Shown here piece after piece: positions 7,852 to 16,069 of a stretch of 63,987 nt of DNA. The stretch is from a virus. The position numbers and the translations under genes are program-made. Under the pieces are notes generated by a model. That model was not told the origin of the DNA and did no database searches. It saw nothing but the letters and a program-made list of their open reading frames with translations. The stretch spans positions 1 to 63,987 of the IMG/VR virus record IMGVR_UViG_3300047509_000028; one strand, 5' to 3'. The stretch's first letter is position 1; each line of letters starts with the position of its first letter.

Positions 7852-8229
7852 CTAGGCCGCAATCTTTTCGACTTGCATTACATGGTAGACGTACGTCTTT
7901 TTCATGTAACTTTTGCGCTGGCCGTCTGCTTTGTCCGTCCAAAATCGCAACGTCTGAACCTGCACGCCATTATACTTTTCCGCTGGCATGACCTTGTAAC
8001 CAAGCGCCAGCCAAGCGTATGCGGTAAACACGTTCACGCGCGGGATAATTGCGCCGGGCAGTATGCCAAACTTGCCGAAGCCTTCCATGATTGCCGCATA
8101 GTTAAGCAAGCTTTCTTGGCTAACAGCATTATGCAAGCATGCGACTGCGATGCGCTCTTTGTTTGTCTCGGCAGGTTGATTCAATGCGGCATTAATGCGA
8201 CGGCGGCTGATTTTCTTGGAAGCGTTCAT
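7852..8229 (-). CDS. ArdC-like single-strand DNA-binding domain protein (putative)
   Basis: 125 residues starting after GAGG. The segment PRVNVFTAYAWLALGYKVMP followed by AEKYNGVQVQTLRFW and a C-terminal VYHVMQVEKI resembles the N-terminal ArdC domain (an ArdC/DUF1738-type ssDNA-binding domain with a GxxVxKGEKG-like loop). ArdC proteins protect incoming DNA; phage copies are usually short like this one. It lies between the divergent control region and the iteron-like array, which would suit a DNA-binding role. The assignment is by motif pattern only. Confidence 0.5.
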   Translation of the reverse strand: MNASKKISRRRINAALNQPAETNKERIAVACLHNAVSQESLLNYAAIMEGFGKFGILPGAIIPRVNVFTAYAWLALGYKVMPAEKYNGVQVQTLRFWTDKADGQRKSYMKKTYVYHVMQVEKIAA

Positions 8230-8340
8230 GGTATATCCTCAGGTTATGTTGCAGTTTGATTTAGTTTAATGCGATTTAGTTAGGGTTAATACTCTTTTCC
8301 TAACCCTATTATCCGGCCCGCATTACTACCGGATGCATCC

Positions 8341-8346
8341 ATTATA
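8341..8346 (-). promoter_or_regulatory. Candidate leftward -10 element
   Basis: A consensus TATAAT on the minus strand sits about 110 bases upstream of the ArdC-like start. The -35 region (TTAGCT with 18-base spacing) is a poor match. The TAGGGTTA dyad lies about 30 bases downstream, within the presumed leader. Confidence 0.35.
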
Positions 8347-8630
8347 CTACTTCGCAACCCCACAAGCTAACTAAATCCCGTCGCAATAATTAACTATGCA
8401 AACTAACCTAGTTAATACCTGTTTTCTGCGCCTACTGCCCGCTTATCTGCGCGAACTGCGGCCCTACCCCCCATGCGGACTACGCAGCCCTGCACCCCCT
8501 CCGTCGCGCGCGCGACACACCTCGCCTCTCGTGCGCTAGACACGTTACTAAACACCCTAAAAATTTCCCCCGCTAAAATACTCGCCCCCAAATACTACGC
8601 AACAAAATTCACGCAACAAAGCTAACGCTC

Positions 8631-8660
8631 TTGACAGACTTCACCTAAAAGTTCTACACT
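8631..8660 (+). promoter_or_regulatory. Sigma70-type promoter for the late (virion) genes
   Basis: A perfect -35 TTGACA (8631-8636), an 18-base spacer and -10 TACACT (8655-8660) lie just upstream of the small terminase gene. Expected transcription starts near 8667, giving a leader of under 30 bases. It is the only strong consensus promoter I noticed ahead of the rightward block. Confidence 0.7.
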
Positions 8661-8689
8661 GCTGTAATCTTATAAGTAGAAACTTCTAC
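8652..8689. promoter_or_regulatory. TTCTAC operator-like sites over the late promoter
   Basis: TTCTAC occurs at 8652-8657, overlapping the -10 element, and again in the dyad GTAGAA-AC-TTCTAC (8676-8689) just after the expected start. Three half-sites around one promoter suggest a repressor or activator site. The dyad could instead form a hairpin at the RNA 5' end. The terminase start lacks a ribosome site, so this leader may matter for translation. Confidence 0.45.
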
Positions 8690-8694
8690 ATCCT

Positions 8695-9309
8695 ATGTCC
8701 GTCGATCCTGTCAGCTTTCACGACTCTCTAGTAATACGCGCCCGGAACCTGCGCTTCCGTGGTGCTGGCTCGCCCTATGACTTCCTGTCGGATATCGGTA
8801 TCGTACCTATTAAGGAATTCATCTATAAGGGCAGCATGTTAATCGACGTAGCGGAAACGCTAAACGTGTCGGTAACGCAGCTAAAGAACTGGATAGCCAA
8901 CGAAGGGCTAGAGAGTGAAATAGAAGAAGCAAGCATATCCAGCGCAGAAGGCTACATCGCCAACGGCGAACGGCTACTTAAGTCAGCAGAAAATAAGTTC
9001 CAGCTAGACAAAGCGAAAGCCATGATCGAACATGGCCGCTTCATGGCAAGCAAGAAAGATAAAAAGACCTATGGGAATCAGTTGGAGATCACTGGCGGGC
9101 CAGCACAAGTGCATTACGTCTTTGCCGTACCGGCAACATCACAGGTGATGCTTGATGCACAAGCACCGAAGCAACTAGCCATTGATGCAGAGTTTAACGA
9201 AGTACCGCCTGTAAGGCTTGATCCATTAAATCTTGGCTCTGCTCTACCCGCGCGAGCGACAGCGAGCGTAGAATCCGGCGTAACCGCCGTGGAAGTGCAA
9301 GATGCTTAA
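8695..9309 (+). CDS. terS: Terminase small subunit
   Basis: 204 residues. A helix-turn-helix-like segment (DVAETLNVSVTQLKNWI, about 52-68) is followed by a helical oligomerisation region with AEGYIANGERLLKSA and HGRFMASKKDKKTYG, typical of small terminases that recognise phage DNA and recruit the large subunit. It directly precedes and overlaps the large subunit by eight bases. There is no Shine-Dalgarno sequence at the ATG; the leader is very short and contains a dyad. Confidence 0.85.
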   Translation: MSVDPVSFHDSLVIRARNLRFRGAGSPYDFLSDIGIVPIKEFIYKGSMLIDVAETLNVSVTQLKNWIANEGLESEIEEASISSAEGYIANGERLLKSAENKFQLDKAKAMIEHGRFMASKKDKKTYGNQLEITGGPAQVHYVFAVPATSQVMLDAQAPKQLAIDAEFNEVPPVRLDPLNLGSALPARATASVESGVTAVEVQDA

Positions 9310-10804
9310 CGAACAACAAGCGGATACTTCTACCCGCAAAACAGTCGTCTACGAAGCCGAGCCGACACCGGCAAAGCTGCACAATGACCGAGGGCTACAG
9401 TTACAGTATCTAGAAGGCCCGATGGGTAGCAGTAAATCCACGTCCTGCATTATGGAGATACTGATGCGGGCGATGCGGCAGAAACCGCACAAGGGCGTTA
9501 GAAAGTCTCGTTGGGCAGTTGTGCGTAATACGTATGGCGAACTGAAAAGCACGACGATTAAGACATTCCAAGAATGGGTGCCCGACAGCATTGCTCCAAT
9601 CGTTTACTCTATGCCGATCATGTGTAAGTTTAAACAGAAACTCGGTGATGGTACGGCGATGCACCTAGAAGTTCTGTTCATGGCGTTGGACACCCCGGAA
9701 GATGCAGCAAAGCTCTTAAGCCTTGAGCTAACAGGCGCCTACGTGAATGAGGGACGTGAAATACCGTGGGAAGTGGTAGAGTTACTCTTGTCGCGTATCG
9801 ACCGCTATCCGAAAGTAGATGAAGGCGGAGCAACTGAACCGGGGGTGCTAGTAGATTCAAACCCACCAAGAAATTCCCATTGGCTATACAGGAAATTTGA
9901 GGCGGATGATACCGTAAGGCTTGTCGTGCAGAACGCGCAGGGTGAGGATATCAACGTCACATGGAGGAAGTATAAGCAACCGCCTGCGGTCTATAAGGAT
10001 CAGATAACAGAGAAGTGGGTGATTAACCCGGATGCGGAGAACCTTAAACACTTATCTCCTAATTACTACGTCAACCAGATGACGTTGGGGGATGAGCATA
10101 TCCGCGTGAATCTCGCAGGCGAGTACGGCATGAGCCGGAAAGGTACGCCGGTCTTTGCGAAGTTCTCGGAGTTAAAGCACGTCAGTAAAGAGATATTACA
10201 GCCGCGTCGCGGTACGCTAGCACTGATGGGGATAGATTTTGGATTACAGCCTGGGGCTGTTATAGGCCAATTAAGTCACAAAGGATTGATGCTCTTAGAT
10301 GAGATTCCTGCTACGGATGAGTCGTTAGAGGACTTCCTAGATCACTACGTGTTGCCTGTACTGCGTACCAGATATCAGGGATATCAGATTGTAGCCTGCG
10401 GCGATCCGAGCGGCGGCGGTCGGCAGAGTATTAATAAGCTCACTAGTATTGGGGTGATGAACAGTAAGGGCATTAAAACCTACCCTGCTATAACGAATAG
10501 CTTTATCAAGCGTAAGGAAGCGGTAGACTGGTTCCTCGGTCGGGATGAAGGGTTTATTGTAAGCAAGAATCTCACGCATATTAGGGAAGTGATGGGGGCT
10601 GGGTATGTTTACAAAGAACAGCGCAACGCGCAAGGCAAGGTGTTAGATATCCCCGATAAAAATGAGTTTAGCCACGTCGCTGATGCGATTCAGTATCTCT
10701 GCCTGTACGCGCGCTATGGCGGCGGGAGTCTCGCAATGGGCGTTGGCGGGGGCGTGTCCGTGAGCGATGGCGGGCCTCCCAAGAAGCGGCACCTATGGGC
10801 TTGA
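9302..10804 (+). CDS. terL: Terminase large subunit (ATPase-nuclease)
   Basis: 500 residues. Walker A is GPMGSSKST (39-47), and the Walker B-type strand GAYVNEGREI lies about 140 residues in. The C-terminal RNase H-like nuclease has the acidic strand LMGIDFGLQPGAV, a second motif ACGDPSGGG and SHVADAIQYLC near the end. It pumps DNA into the prohead and cuts it. The last 30 residues are Gly-rich. The next gene starts 65 bases downstream. Confidence 0.95.
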   Translation: MLNEQQADTSTRKTVVYEAEPTPAKLHNDRGLQLQYLEGPMGSSKSTSCIMEILMRAMRQKPHKGVRKSRWAVVRNTYGELKSTTIKTFQEWVPDSIAPIVYSMPIMCKFKQKLGDGTAMHLEVLFMALDTPEDAAKLLSLELTGAYVNEGREIPWEVVELLLSRIDRYPKVDEGGATEPGVLVDSNPPRNSHWLYRKFEADDTVRLVVQNAQGEDINVTWRKYKQPPAVYKDQITEKWVINPDAENLKHLSPNYYVNQMTLGDEHIRVNLAGEYGMSRKGTPVFAKFSELKHVSKEILQPRRGTLALMGIDFGLQPGAVIGQLSHKGLMLLDEIPATDESLEDFLDHYVLPVLRTRYQGYQIVACGDPSGGGRQSINKLTSIGVMNSKGIKTYPAITNSFIKRKEAVDWFLGRDEGFIVSKNLTHIREVMGAGYVYKEQRNAQGKVLDIPDKNEFSHVADAIQYLCLYARYGGGSLAMGVGGGVSVSDGGPPKKRHLWA

Positions 10805-10868
10805 CGTGGAGCCGGAAGCGCCCTACGGTCGTCCGGAGAATGCCCCGCCAACACGAAGGGAAAGCGCT

Positions 10869-11177
10869 ATGATTGAGCCAGAGCTTCAGGTCGTCCTACG
10901 TAGGCTTGACTATGTAAGCGACTCGATACAGCAGCATGCTGCGGATGACTTGCAACACCATGCTGCGGTGCTGGCGAGTATAGAAGAAAAGTCCGTAATA
11001 GATAGGGCGGAACGTGCGAAGATAAGTAAGAAAATAGATGAGATAGCTGGGTTGTTTGTTATTTGGAATACAGCGAAAGGACTGCGTAGTATCGTCGTAA
11101 CTTTAGGTAAAGTCGCTATCGGTATCATGGCTATTGGAGCGGCAGTGAAGTTTATACTGACATGGGGCAGGTGGTGA
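10869..11177 (+). CDS. Membrane-anchored coiled-coil protein of the lysis region
   Basis: 102 residues from ATG 10869 with AAGGGA upstream; the longer frame only overlaps the terminase end. An N-terminal helix rich in Gln/His/Asp is followed by one C-terminal membrane segment (IVVTLGKVAIGIMAIGAAVKF). It may be a holin-related or phage-entry membrane protein. It overlaps the next gene by 16 bases. Confidence 0.65.
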   Translation: MIEPELQVVLRRLDYVSDSIQQHAADDLQHHAAVLASIEEKSVIDRAERAKISKKIDEIAGLFVIWNTAKGLRSIVVTLGKVAIGIMAIGAAVKFILTWGRW

Positions 11178-11512
11178 ACGAGGACGAGCTATTTAAGATC
11201 GCTACGCTAGTGGTAGCGCTATTGTCTGTTCTAGCTTCCGTATCCGTAGCGGTTATGCAGATACGCGCCATAAAAGAACGGCGAGATAATGCAGATGAGA
11301 CGAGAAGTAACCTTACAGAACTAGCTAAATCAGTAAATGGCGCTAAAACAGCCGCAGAAGCAGCGGCGAAAGCAGCAGGGTATTTTGAAGGGCAAGCTCC
11401 ACATAGCGCACGCGGGGATCAGTTATCTGCGCAGGCTCACGGCGCAAGCGAAGAAGCTAGAAGTATATCAGCGGCAGCGGAACTGGAAATAGCGAAGAAA
11501 CCAAACACATAA
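11162..11512 (+). CDS. Membrane protein with Ala-rich helical tail
   Basis: About 116 residues; a GTG a few codons inside is an alternative start. One N-terminal membrane segment (IATLVVALLSVLASVSVAVM) precedes a soluble, Ala/Glu-rich helix. It is one of five consecutive small membrane proteins between terminase and endolysin. The role is unknown but may be in lysis. Confidence 0.6.
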   Translation: MGQVVNEDELFKIATLVVALLSVLASVSVAVMQIRAIKERRDNADETRSNLTELAKSVNGAKTAAEAAAKAAGYFEGQAPHSARGDQLSAQAHGASEEARSISAAAELEIAKKPNT

Positions 11513-11525
11513 AGGAGATTTAGAT

Positions 11526-11687
11526 ATGGACATTATCGTATTTATATTACTGTTATCATCGTTTGTATCGTTCGTTATTGCGGCAGCGAAAGCGCCGACG
11601 TTTACGTTCTGGATTGGAGTAGGGTTAGCAGCGTATATCTTGTCCTTGCTGGTTAATACAGGTTTTCATATAGTGCACTTAGGATGA
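11526..11687 (+). CDS. Two-segment small membrane protein
   Basis: 53 residues with an excellent AAAGGAG site. It consists almost entirely of two hydrophobic segments (IVFILLLSSFVSFVIAAA and IGVGLAAYILSLLV) with a Pro-containing turn between. Size and topology fit a small holin, antiholin or accessory lysis protein. The stop overlaps the next start (ATGA). Confidence 0.65.
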   Translation: MDIIVFILLLSSFVSFVIAAAKAPTFTFWIGVGLAAYILSLLVNTGFHIVHLG

Positions 11688-11896
11688 CACGTTGGGAGCT
11701 AGTATCTGCTAGTATAGACGCTGGGAACGATACAACGCGAAAAATCGCAGACGATACGAAACTGCTAATGGAATCGGTAGGCGCAACGCTGTATAGGGCA
11801 CATAAGCGGGGGCAAGTGACACGAGTAGCAATGCGCAAGAAGTCAAGTCCAGTACCGTACTTCGTGTATACAAGGACTAAAGATGACCGACGCTAG
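11684..11896 (+). CDS. Small winged-helix-like protein
   Basis: 70 basic residues translated by ATGA overlap. The pattern TRKIADDTKLLMESVGATLYRAHKRGQVTR looks like a short winged helix-turn-helix (position by inference), with a C-terminal aromatic strand (PYFVYTRTKDD). A DNA-binding regulator in the lysis region would be unusual, so it may be a remnant or a small adaptor. Confidence 0.55.
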   Translation: MTRWELVSASIDAGNDTTRKIADDTKLLMESVGATLYRAHKRGQVTRVAMRKKSSPVPYFVYTRTKDDRR

Positions 11897-12266
11897 GACT
11901 GACACGAAGGCTACTATACAGGCTACTTTTGATGGGTTCGATAAAGGTCTGCGAGCGTTTCTCGCGGTAGCAGTTGTGGTAATGGTAGCGGGTATAGTCT
12001 ATATGATGTTTACCCGACAGATACCCGACGCAAGTAGGGAGATTGCGGGCACTGTAGTAGGTGTAATGCTCGCTATACTTAAAGATGTGTATAGTACAGT
12101 ATACAGTACGTCAGCCTCGTCCGCCAAGAAGGATGCAACAATAGCAGAAATAGCTAAATCGGGTAGCCAAAATAGCGGAATGGGCATGGGCGATACTGTA
12201 AGTAAAACAACTAGTAGCACAACGACTTCGCCACCTGCGGAGCCAACAACGGGAGTAACGCAATGA
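11883..12266 (+). CDS. Putative holin
   Basis: 127 residues. Two clear membrane helices (FLAVAVVVMVAGIVYMMF, and IAGTVVGVMLAILKDVY) are followed by a Ser/Thr-rich soluble tail. Topology, size and position four genes before the endolysin fit a class II-type holin that permeabilises the inner membrane. This is context-based; other membrane proteins in the cluster are rival candidates. Confidence 0.5.
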   Translation: MTDARTDTKATIQATFDGFDKGLRAFLAVAVVVMVAGIVYMMFTRQIPDASREIAGTVVGVMLAILKDVYSTVYSTSASSAKKDATIAEIAKSGSQNSGMGMGDTVSKTTSSTTTSPPAEPTTGVTQ

Positions 12267-12613
12267 AGAAGATTCTTTTAGCAGTACTGATTGCTAGTCT
12301 TATGTGCTGTAAGTCCTTAGTAGGGGCGGGAATTGTTAACAAGATTGACGCGAATGTGACTGCGGTACAGATTGAACAAGCGTGCCAAACGATCAAAACT
12401 GGCGAAGATGCGGTGTTGTTGCTGGCCGCGAACCACCAGCTTTCTAATGCATGGCTTGCAAAGATTAAAGTCGTTATTCCTTTGACGCAGCCGACGTGCA
12501 ATCAGGCCACGTTACCGACTTCGATCCCAACGGCGCAGTATCAGGCACTGCTTGATTACGGCTTGACGTTCACGAATGCGCAAGCGAACCCGCACGGCGC
12601 ACCGGCTAACTAA
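12263..12613 (+). CDS. Exported hypothetical protein (signal peptide, possible lipoprotein)
   Basis: 116 residues. The N-terminus KKILLAVLIASLMCCKS is a signal peptide with a lipobox-like LMCC. The mature part holds two more Cys residues (EQACQTIK and PTCNQAT) that could form a disulphide in the periplasm. It lies between the holin candidate and the endolysin, so an outer-membrane or exclusion role is possible. Not recognised. Confidence 0.6.
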   Translation: MKKILLAVLIASLMCCKSLVGAGIVNKIDANVTAVQIEQACQTIKTGEDAVLLLAANHQLSNAWLAKIKVVIPLTQPTCNQATLPTSIPTAQYQALLDYGLTFTNAQANPHGAPAN

Positions 12614-12624
12614 GGGAGTAAATT

Positions 12625-12900
12625 ATGCAGCTTAACTTAAACAATATATTTACCGGGGTTAAGTCGCTTCTCCCGCTTGCTACAGAAGCACTTTCTATTA
12701 TTAATCCGGGGGCTGGCGCAGCGATTTCAGTAGTTAGTAAGATCGCTACGGAGATAGATGCCGCTATTCCTCTTGCGGAAGATTACTTAGCGAAAATGAA
12801 AGCGATCAAAGCTGGATACACGCAGGCCCAGTGGGATGCGTTTAGGGCTAGCAAACAGGCCGATGACGACGCGATTATGGCGTTGCAGCCTACGGTATGA
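12625..12900 (+). CDS. Hypothetical protein with hydrophobic N-terminal half
   Basis: 91 residues with GGGAG upstream. The first half (about 10-40) is amphipathic or hydrophobic, rich in Ala, Ile and Gly; the second half is a soluble helix ending in QPTV. It overlaps the endolysin start by four bases and is probably part of the lysis set. No family recognised. Confidence 0.6.
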   Translation: MQLNLNNIFTGVKSLLPLATEALSIINPGAGAAISVVSKIATEIDAAIPLAEDYLAKMKAIKAGYTQAQWDAFRASKQADDDAIMALQPTV

Positions 12901-13418
12901 GTACACCTAGCAAGGCGCAGCTTCTACAGCAGTTACGATCCATACAAGGTAACGGACTGCTAATTTATCTCCGTGCGGCTGCCGAAGCGCACGGACTGCC
13001 TGTGGGCTATGTAGTCGCTGTAGCTTCTAGAGAGACGAACTGTGTCAATGAGCTAGGCGATTATCAAGGCGGACAGTATCACGGCGTCGGTATCATGCAA
13101 CGAGATATCCAGCACCCCGAAGCAAAGCAAGCACGCGACGACGGAAGTTGGAAAACCCCGGCAGGAATAAAACTATTAGTCGATGCGGACGTGGAGGAAC
13201 TAGCGCAGAACTGTGGGACGGTGCGCGGGTATTTCGACGACGTAACTGAGGATGATGTATTGCGTATCGCAGCCGATGGGTACAACGACGGTATCAGCAG
13301 GGCACTACGCGACGCAAACGATGGCGGCGATCCAGATCGGCATACGACGGGACACGACTACGGCGAAGATGTAATGGCGCGTAAAGCTGTTTTTGACGTG
13401 CTATTAGGGAGTACATGA
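12897..13418 (+). CDS. Endolysin, SLT/lysozyme-fold transglycosylase-like
   Basis: 173 residues. Around residue 46 VASRETNCVNE carries the candidate catalytic Glu, followed by YHGVGIMQRDIQHPEA, the Gly-containing strand typical of SLT and goose-type lysozyme folds. No signal peptide is present, so release would need a holin. Start by ATGA overlap. The stop overlaps a tiny membrane ORF. The exact glycosidase class cannot be fixed by eye. Confidence 0.75.
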   Translation: MSTPSKAQLLQQLRSIQGNGLLIYLRAAAEAHGLPVGYVVAVASRETNCVNELGDYQGGQYHGVGIMQRDIQHPEAKQARDDGSWKTPAGIKLLVDADVEELAQNCGTVRGYFDDVTEDDVLRIAADGYNDGISRALRDANDGGDPDRHTTGHDYGEDVMARKAVFDVLLGST

Positions 13419-13522
13419 TGCACATTGTATGGATCGTGCTGGCCGTACTTGCGGTATTGGCAGCTATAGCAGGAACCTTTATTTTTATAATGTACCAACT
13501 CGCTAAAGGGATGAGTCGGTGA
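13415..13522 (+). CDS. Tiny membrane protein after the endolysin
   Basis: 35 residues (ATG ATG start overlapping the endolysin stop). A single hydrophobic helix (IVWIVLAVLAVLAAIAGTF) ends in a short basic tail. Its place directly after the endolysin suggests a lysis accessory; it is too short to be a typical spanin. Coding status rests on overlaps at both ends. Confidence 0.45.
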   Translation: MMHIVWIVLAVLAVLAAIAGTFIFIMYQLAKGMSR

Positions 13523-13605
13523 GTTTGCTCTACTACGCACTGGAAGTCTTAATCATCTACGGGGTATTATGGCTCTGCTGCCCGAGGCTATCGAATGAGC
13601 GCTAA
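13519..13605 (+). CDS. Tiny membrane protein overlapping the portal start
   Basis: 28 residues starting at GTG, which overlaps the previous stop (GTGA). It has a hydrophobic segment (YALEVLIIYGVLWLCC) and a short basic end. It overlaps the portal gene by 11 bases and may exist mainly to couple translation into the portal. Weak evidence. Confidence 0.3.
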   Translation: MSLLYYALEVLIIYGVLWLCCPRLSNER

Positions 13606-15670
13606 TCTGTCCAGCACGAATCCGTTGCTTACTCCAAAGGACGATAATCCCTTAACTAAATACGGGTTGGGCGAGATTAGCAACGTAAAAGTGCAGAACG
13701 CATTAGCGGCGCATGTTAATAAACAGTTTGAATGGAATAAGCAGCATAAAAGAAATATAGGAATCACCGAACGCCTAATTAGAAACTTACGCGCAAAACG
13801 CTGCGAGTATCAGCCAGACGAAAAACTACTGTTAGGGGAATTCAATAATATCTACGTTGCTATCTGTGCGCTAAAAGCCCGCGCCGCAGAATCATGGCTA
13901 ATAGATATCATCGTTAATAATATCGACAAACCGTGGACACTCAACCCTTCGGTAGAGCCAGATTTGCCAGATAGGCTAAAAGAGCAAGTGATTGATGCAC
14001 TTTTACTTGAACTTCCTGAATTTAAAACCTTCGATGCGCTAAAAGACCGCGCGCAGCAGTTGAAGTCGGCGGTACAGAGTATTGCAGTACAGCAAGCGAC
14101 GGCTACTGTGCAGCGCATGGAAACCCATATTCAGGGACAGCTACAAGAAGGCGGATGGGTCGATACGTTCAGCGCGTTTATCGCAGACTTAGTGGTATTC
14201 CCGGCGGCGATGATACGCGGGCCTATCTCAGTAGGCCGACCGACACCTGAATGGGATGGAGATAACTTTACCATCAAGAATGAATCGGTACTAACTACTA
14301 GAACGATTAGCCCATTTAATGCGTATCCCGCGCCGAATTCTTCGACGTGCCAAGACGGCAATAACTTTATCGAAGCGATAGAATACACGCACTCGGATAT
14401 TCACGACTTAATTAGCGTCCCCTCGTTCTTAGAGTCCAACATACGGCAGGTATTAGATAAGTATGCGTTAGGATATACGCCTACAAGAATTGAAGATTCG
14501 ACAAAGAAAGCGCTAGAAGGCAAAGAGCAGCCGCTTACATCGCATTCGACAGGACTAGAAGTACGTATCTATAATGGCAAGATCATAGGGAAGATGCTTG
14601 CCGAAAATGGGGTACTAATCTCCGACCCGCAGAAGTTCTATGAATGCGAAGTATGGGTGATTGGCGAGTACGTTATACGTGCGGTGCTGAACCCGAATCC
14701 ATTAGGTAAACGGCCTATTTACGGCACGTCCTACGTTAAGGTAAACGGCTCGTTTTGGGGCCAAAGCGTTATTGATACAGTGTACGATGTAATGCGCGTA
14801 TGCAATGCCGCATGCCGATCCATCGTACGCAACATGGGCTACGCAAGCGGGCCGGTCGGTGAAGTAGATGCAGGCAGGTTAGCTCCGGGCGAGGACGGCA
14901 CCGAGATAGAACCCTATAAGATATTCCAAGTCGGGCCTGACTTGACCGGCACAGGTGGAGCAGCTTTCAAGTTCCATAATGTGTCGATGATCGCAGGCGA
15001 ACTGAAAGAAGTCTTTGAGTACTACATGAAGTTAGCGGATGATTTATCTGGCGTACCCGCTTACGTACTAGGTAATCCGCAAGTGGCAGGCGCAGGTAGA
15101 ACACTTGGCGGACTTAGTATGCTGATGGGCAACGCTGCGAAGGGCATTAAAAACGTACAGCTTAACATCGACCGTGACGTGATTACGGGTGTAGTGGATG
15201 CGTATTACTACTATAACATGGTCGTGTCTACCGATAACGGCATTAAAGCAGACGCGAAGGTGGTAGCGCGCGGCGCGACGGGTCTGCTACAGCGGGAGTT
15301 GGCGCAGACAAGAACAGTGGAGATACTGCAACTGCTTACGCCGTATGCGCAACAAGGACTGGTATCGCCGCAGGGTATTGAGTACTTACTACGCGAAGTG
15401 TTGAAGCCAACGGGTATGGACATAGACAAGATCATACCTGATCCCGACAAAGCATCCAGCGAGAATGAAATAGGGACGTTGTTGGGGGGACAAGGGCAGT
15501 CTCCATCACCACCGCCACCTGCACTACCGCAGCAAGGAGGCCCACAAACGCCCGTACTAAATACGGGGACTAATACGCCGCCTAGATTACCAGCACAGAG
15601 TCAGCCACCTTTACCTACACCGAATATGCAACCGTTCCCAAAACCAGTTAATCTTCCACAAGGAGCATAA
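13595..15670 (+). CDS. Portal protein
   Basis: 691 residues, the right size for a podovirus portal, between endolysin and scaffold. The central part has TISPFNAYPAPNSSTCQDG, AIEYTHSDIHDLI and later DLSGVPAYVLGNPQVAGAG followed by TLGGLSMLMG, the pattern of the long portal family of P22-like and Bcep22-like phages. The C-terminus is Pro/Gln-rich and disordered. It forms the dodecameric DNA channel at one capsid vertex. Confidence 0.85.
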   Translation: MSANLSSTNPLLTPKDDNPLTKYGLGEISNVKVQNALAAHVNKQFEWNKQHKRNIGITERLIRNLRAKRCEYQPDEKLLLGEFNNIYVAICALKARAAESWLIDIIVNNIDKPWTLNPSVEPDLPDRLKEQVIDALLLELPEFKTFDALKDRAQQLKSAVQSIAVQQATATVQRMETHIQGQLQEGGWVDTFSAFIADLVVFPAAMIRGPISVGRPTPEWDGDNFTIKNESVLTTRTISPFNAYPAPNSSTCQDGNNFIEAIEYTHSDIHDLISVPSFLESNIRQVLDKYALGYTPTRIEDSTKKALEGKEQPLTSHSTGLEVRIYNGKIIGKMLAENGVLISDPQKFYECEVWVIGEYVIRAVLNPNPLGKRPIYGTSYVKVNGSFWGQSVIDTVYDVMRVCNAACRSIVRNMGYASGPVGEVDAGRLAPGEDGTEIEPYKIFQVGPDLTGTGGAAFKFHNVSMIAGELKEVFEYYMKLADDLSGVPAYVLGNPQVAGAGRTLGGLSMLMGNAAKGIKNVQLNIDRDVITGVVDAYYYYNMVVSTDNGIKADAKVVARGATGLLQRELAQTRTVEILQLLTPYAQQGLVSPQGIEYLLREVLKPTGMDIDKIIPDPDKASSENEIGTLLGGQGQSPSPPPPALPQQGGPQTPVLNTGTNTPPRLPAQSQPPLPTPNMQPFPKPVNLPQGA

Positions 15671-15673
15671 GAA

Positions 15674-15865
15674 ATGAGCAGTATGTACGGCAAAGCAGAC
15701 GGCATTTGCGGGTTCGGTACGTCCTATCCGAGTACCCCTGCTAGCAATGTTAAGAGTACCGGCAATAGTTTCGGTACGAAAGAAGCGGTAAAGGGGGTAA
15801 AGAATGTACCGCTTACAAAGCCAAATAAAGTAGGCCCGAAGAAGTTTTCGGCGCGCGGTAAGTAA
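15674..15865 (+). CDS. Small hypothetical virion-region protein
   Basis: 63 residues, Gly/Ser/Lys-rich and probably disordered, with AGGAG upstream. It contains VKNVPLTKP, a loose echo of the KNVPxP motif found elsewhere in the genome. Position between portal and scaffold is typical of minor head or decoration proteins. Not recognised. Confidence 0.65.
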   Translation: MSSMYGKADGICGFGTSYPSTPASNVKSTGNSFGTKEAVKGVKNVPLTKPNKVGPKKFSARGK

Positions 15866-16065
15866 TGAAAGAGGGTACGTTGCGGGATTTTAAACAGGCG
15901 ATAGCGACGGGTATTAATCGCCCGTTGCTAGTTTATTATGAAGAAAGGCTGCAAGACGCAATGCAGGGGTTGCTAGTGGCAAACGAAGAAACATTTAAGC
16001 AAAATCAGGGTAGATGTTTAGAGTTACAAGAGTTAATCAAACTAATCAAAAGTATAAGGGAGTAA
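15865..16065 (+). CDS. Small helical hypothetical protein
   Basis: 66 residues, starting in the stop of the previous gene. Mostly helical (YEERLQDAMQGLLVANEETFKQ...ELQELIKLIKSI). It could be a small head-assembly helper; proteins of this size and shape often sit ahead of the scaffold gene. No family recognised. Confidence 0.65.
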   Translation: MKEGTLRDFKQAIATGINRPLLVYYEERLQDAMQGLLVANEETFKQNQGRCLELQELIKLIKSIRE

Positions 16066-16069
16066 TACA

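Larger units (their letters stand above)
8230..8694. promoter_or_regulatory. Divergent control region between leftward and rightward genes
   Basis: 465 bases without a gene. From left to right: an 8-bp inverted repeat TAGGGTTA / TAACCCTA (8281-8308, 12-base loop); a leftward TATAAT (complement of 8341-8346) with only a weak -35; an AT-rich stretch to about 8430; a C-rich stretch; a perfect 14-base palindrome GTCGCGCGCGCGAC (8503-8516); two ACGCAACAAA repeats (about 8597 and 8613); and the rightward promoter at 8631-8660. Confidence 0.6.

Noticed and set aside
7786-8259. Rightward 157-residue frame opposite the ArdC-like gene
   Set aside because: No ribosome site, contains the hairpin, and is antisense to a gene with family similarity and a good start.
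8503-8516. GTCGCGCGCGCGAC palindrome as a specific operator
   Set aside because: Alternating CG palindromes arise easily and no second copy occurs near the promoters, so I list it only as part of the control region.
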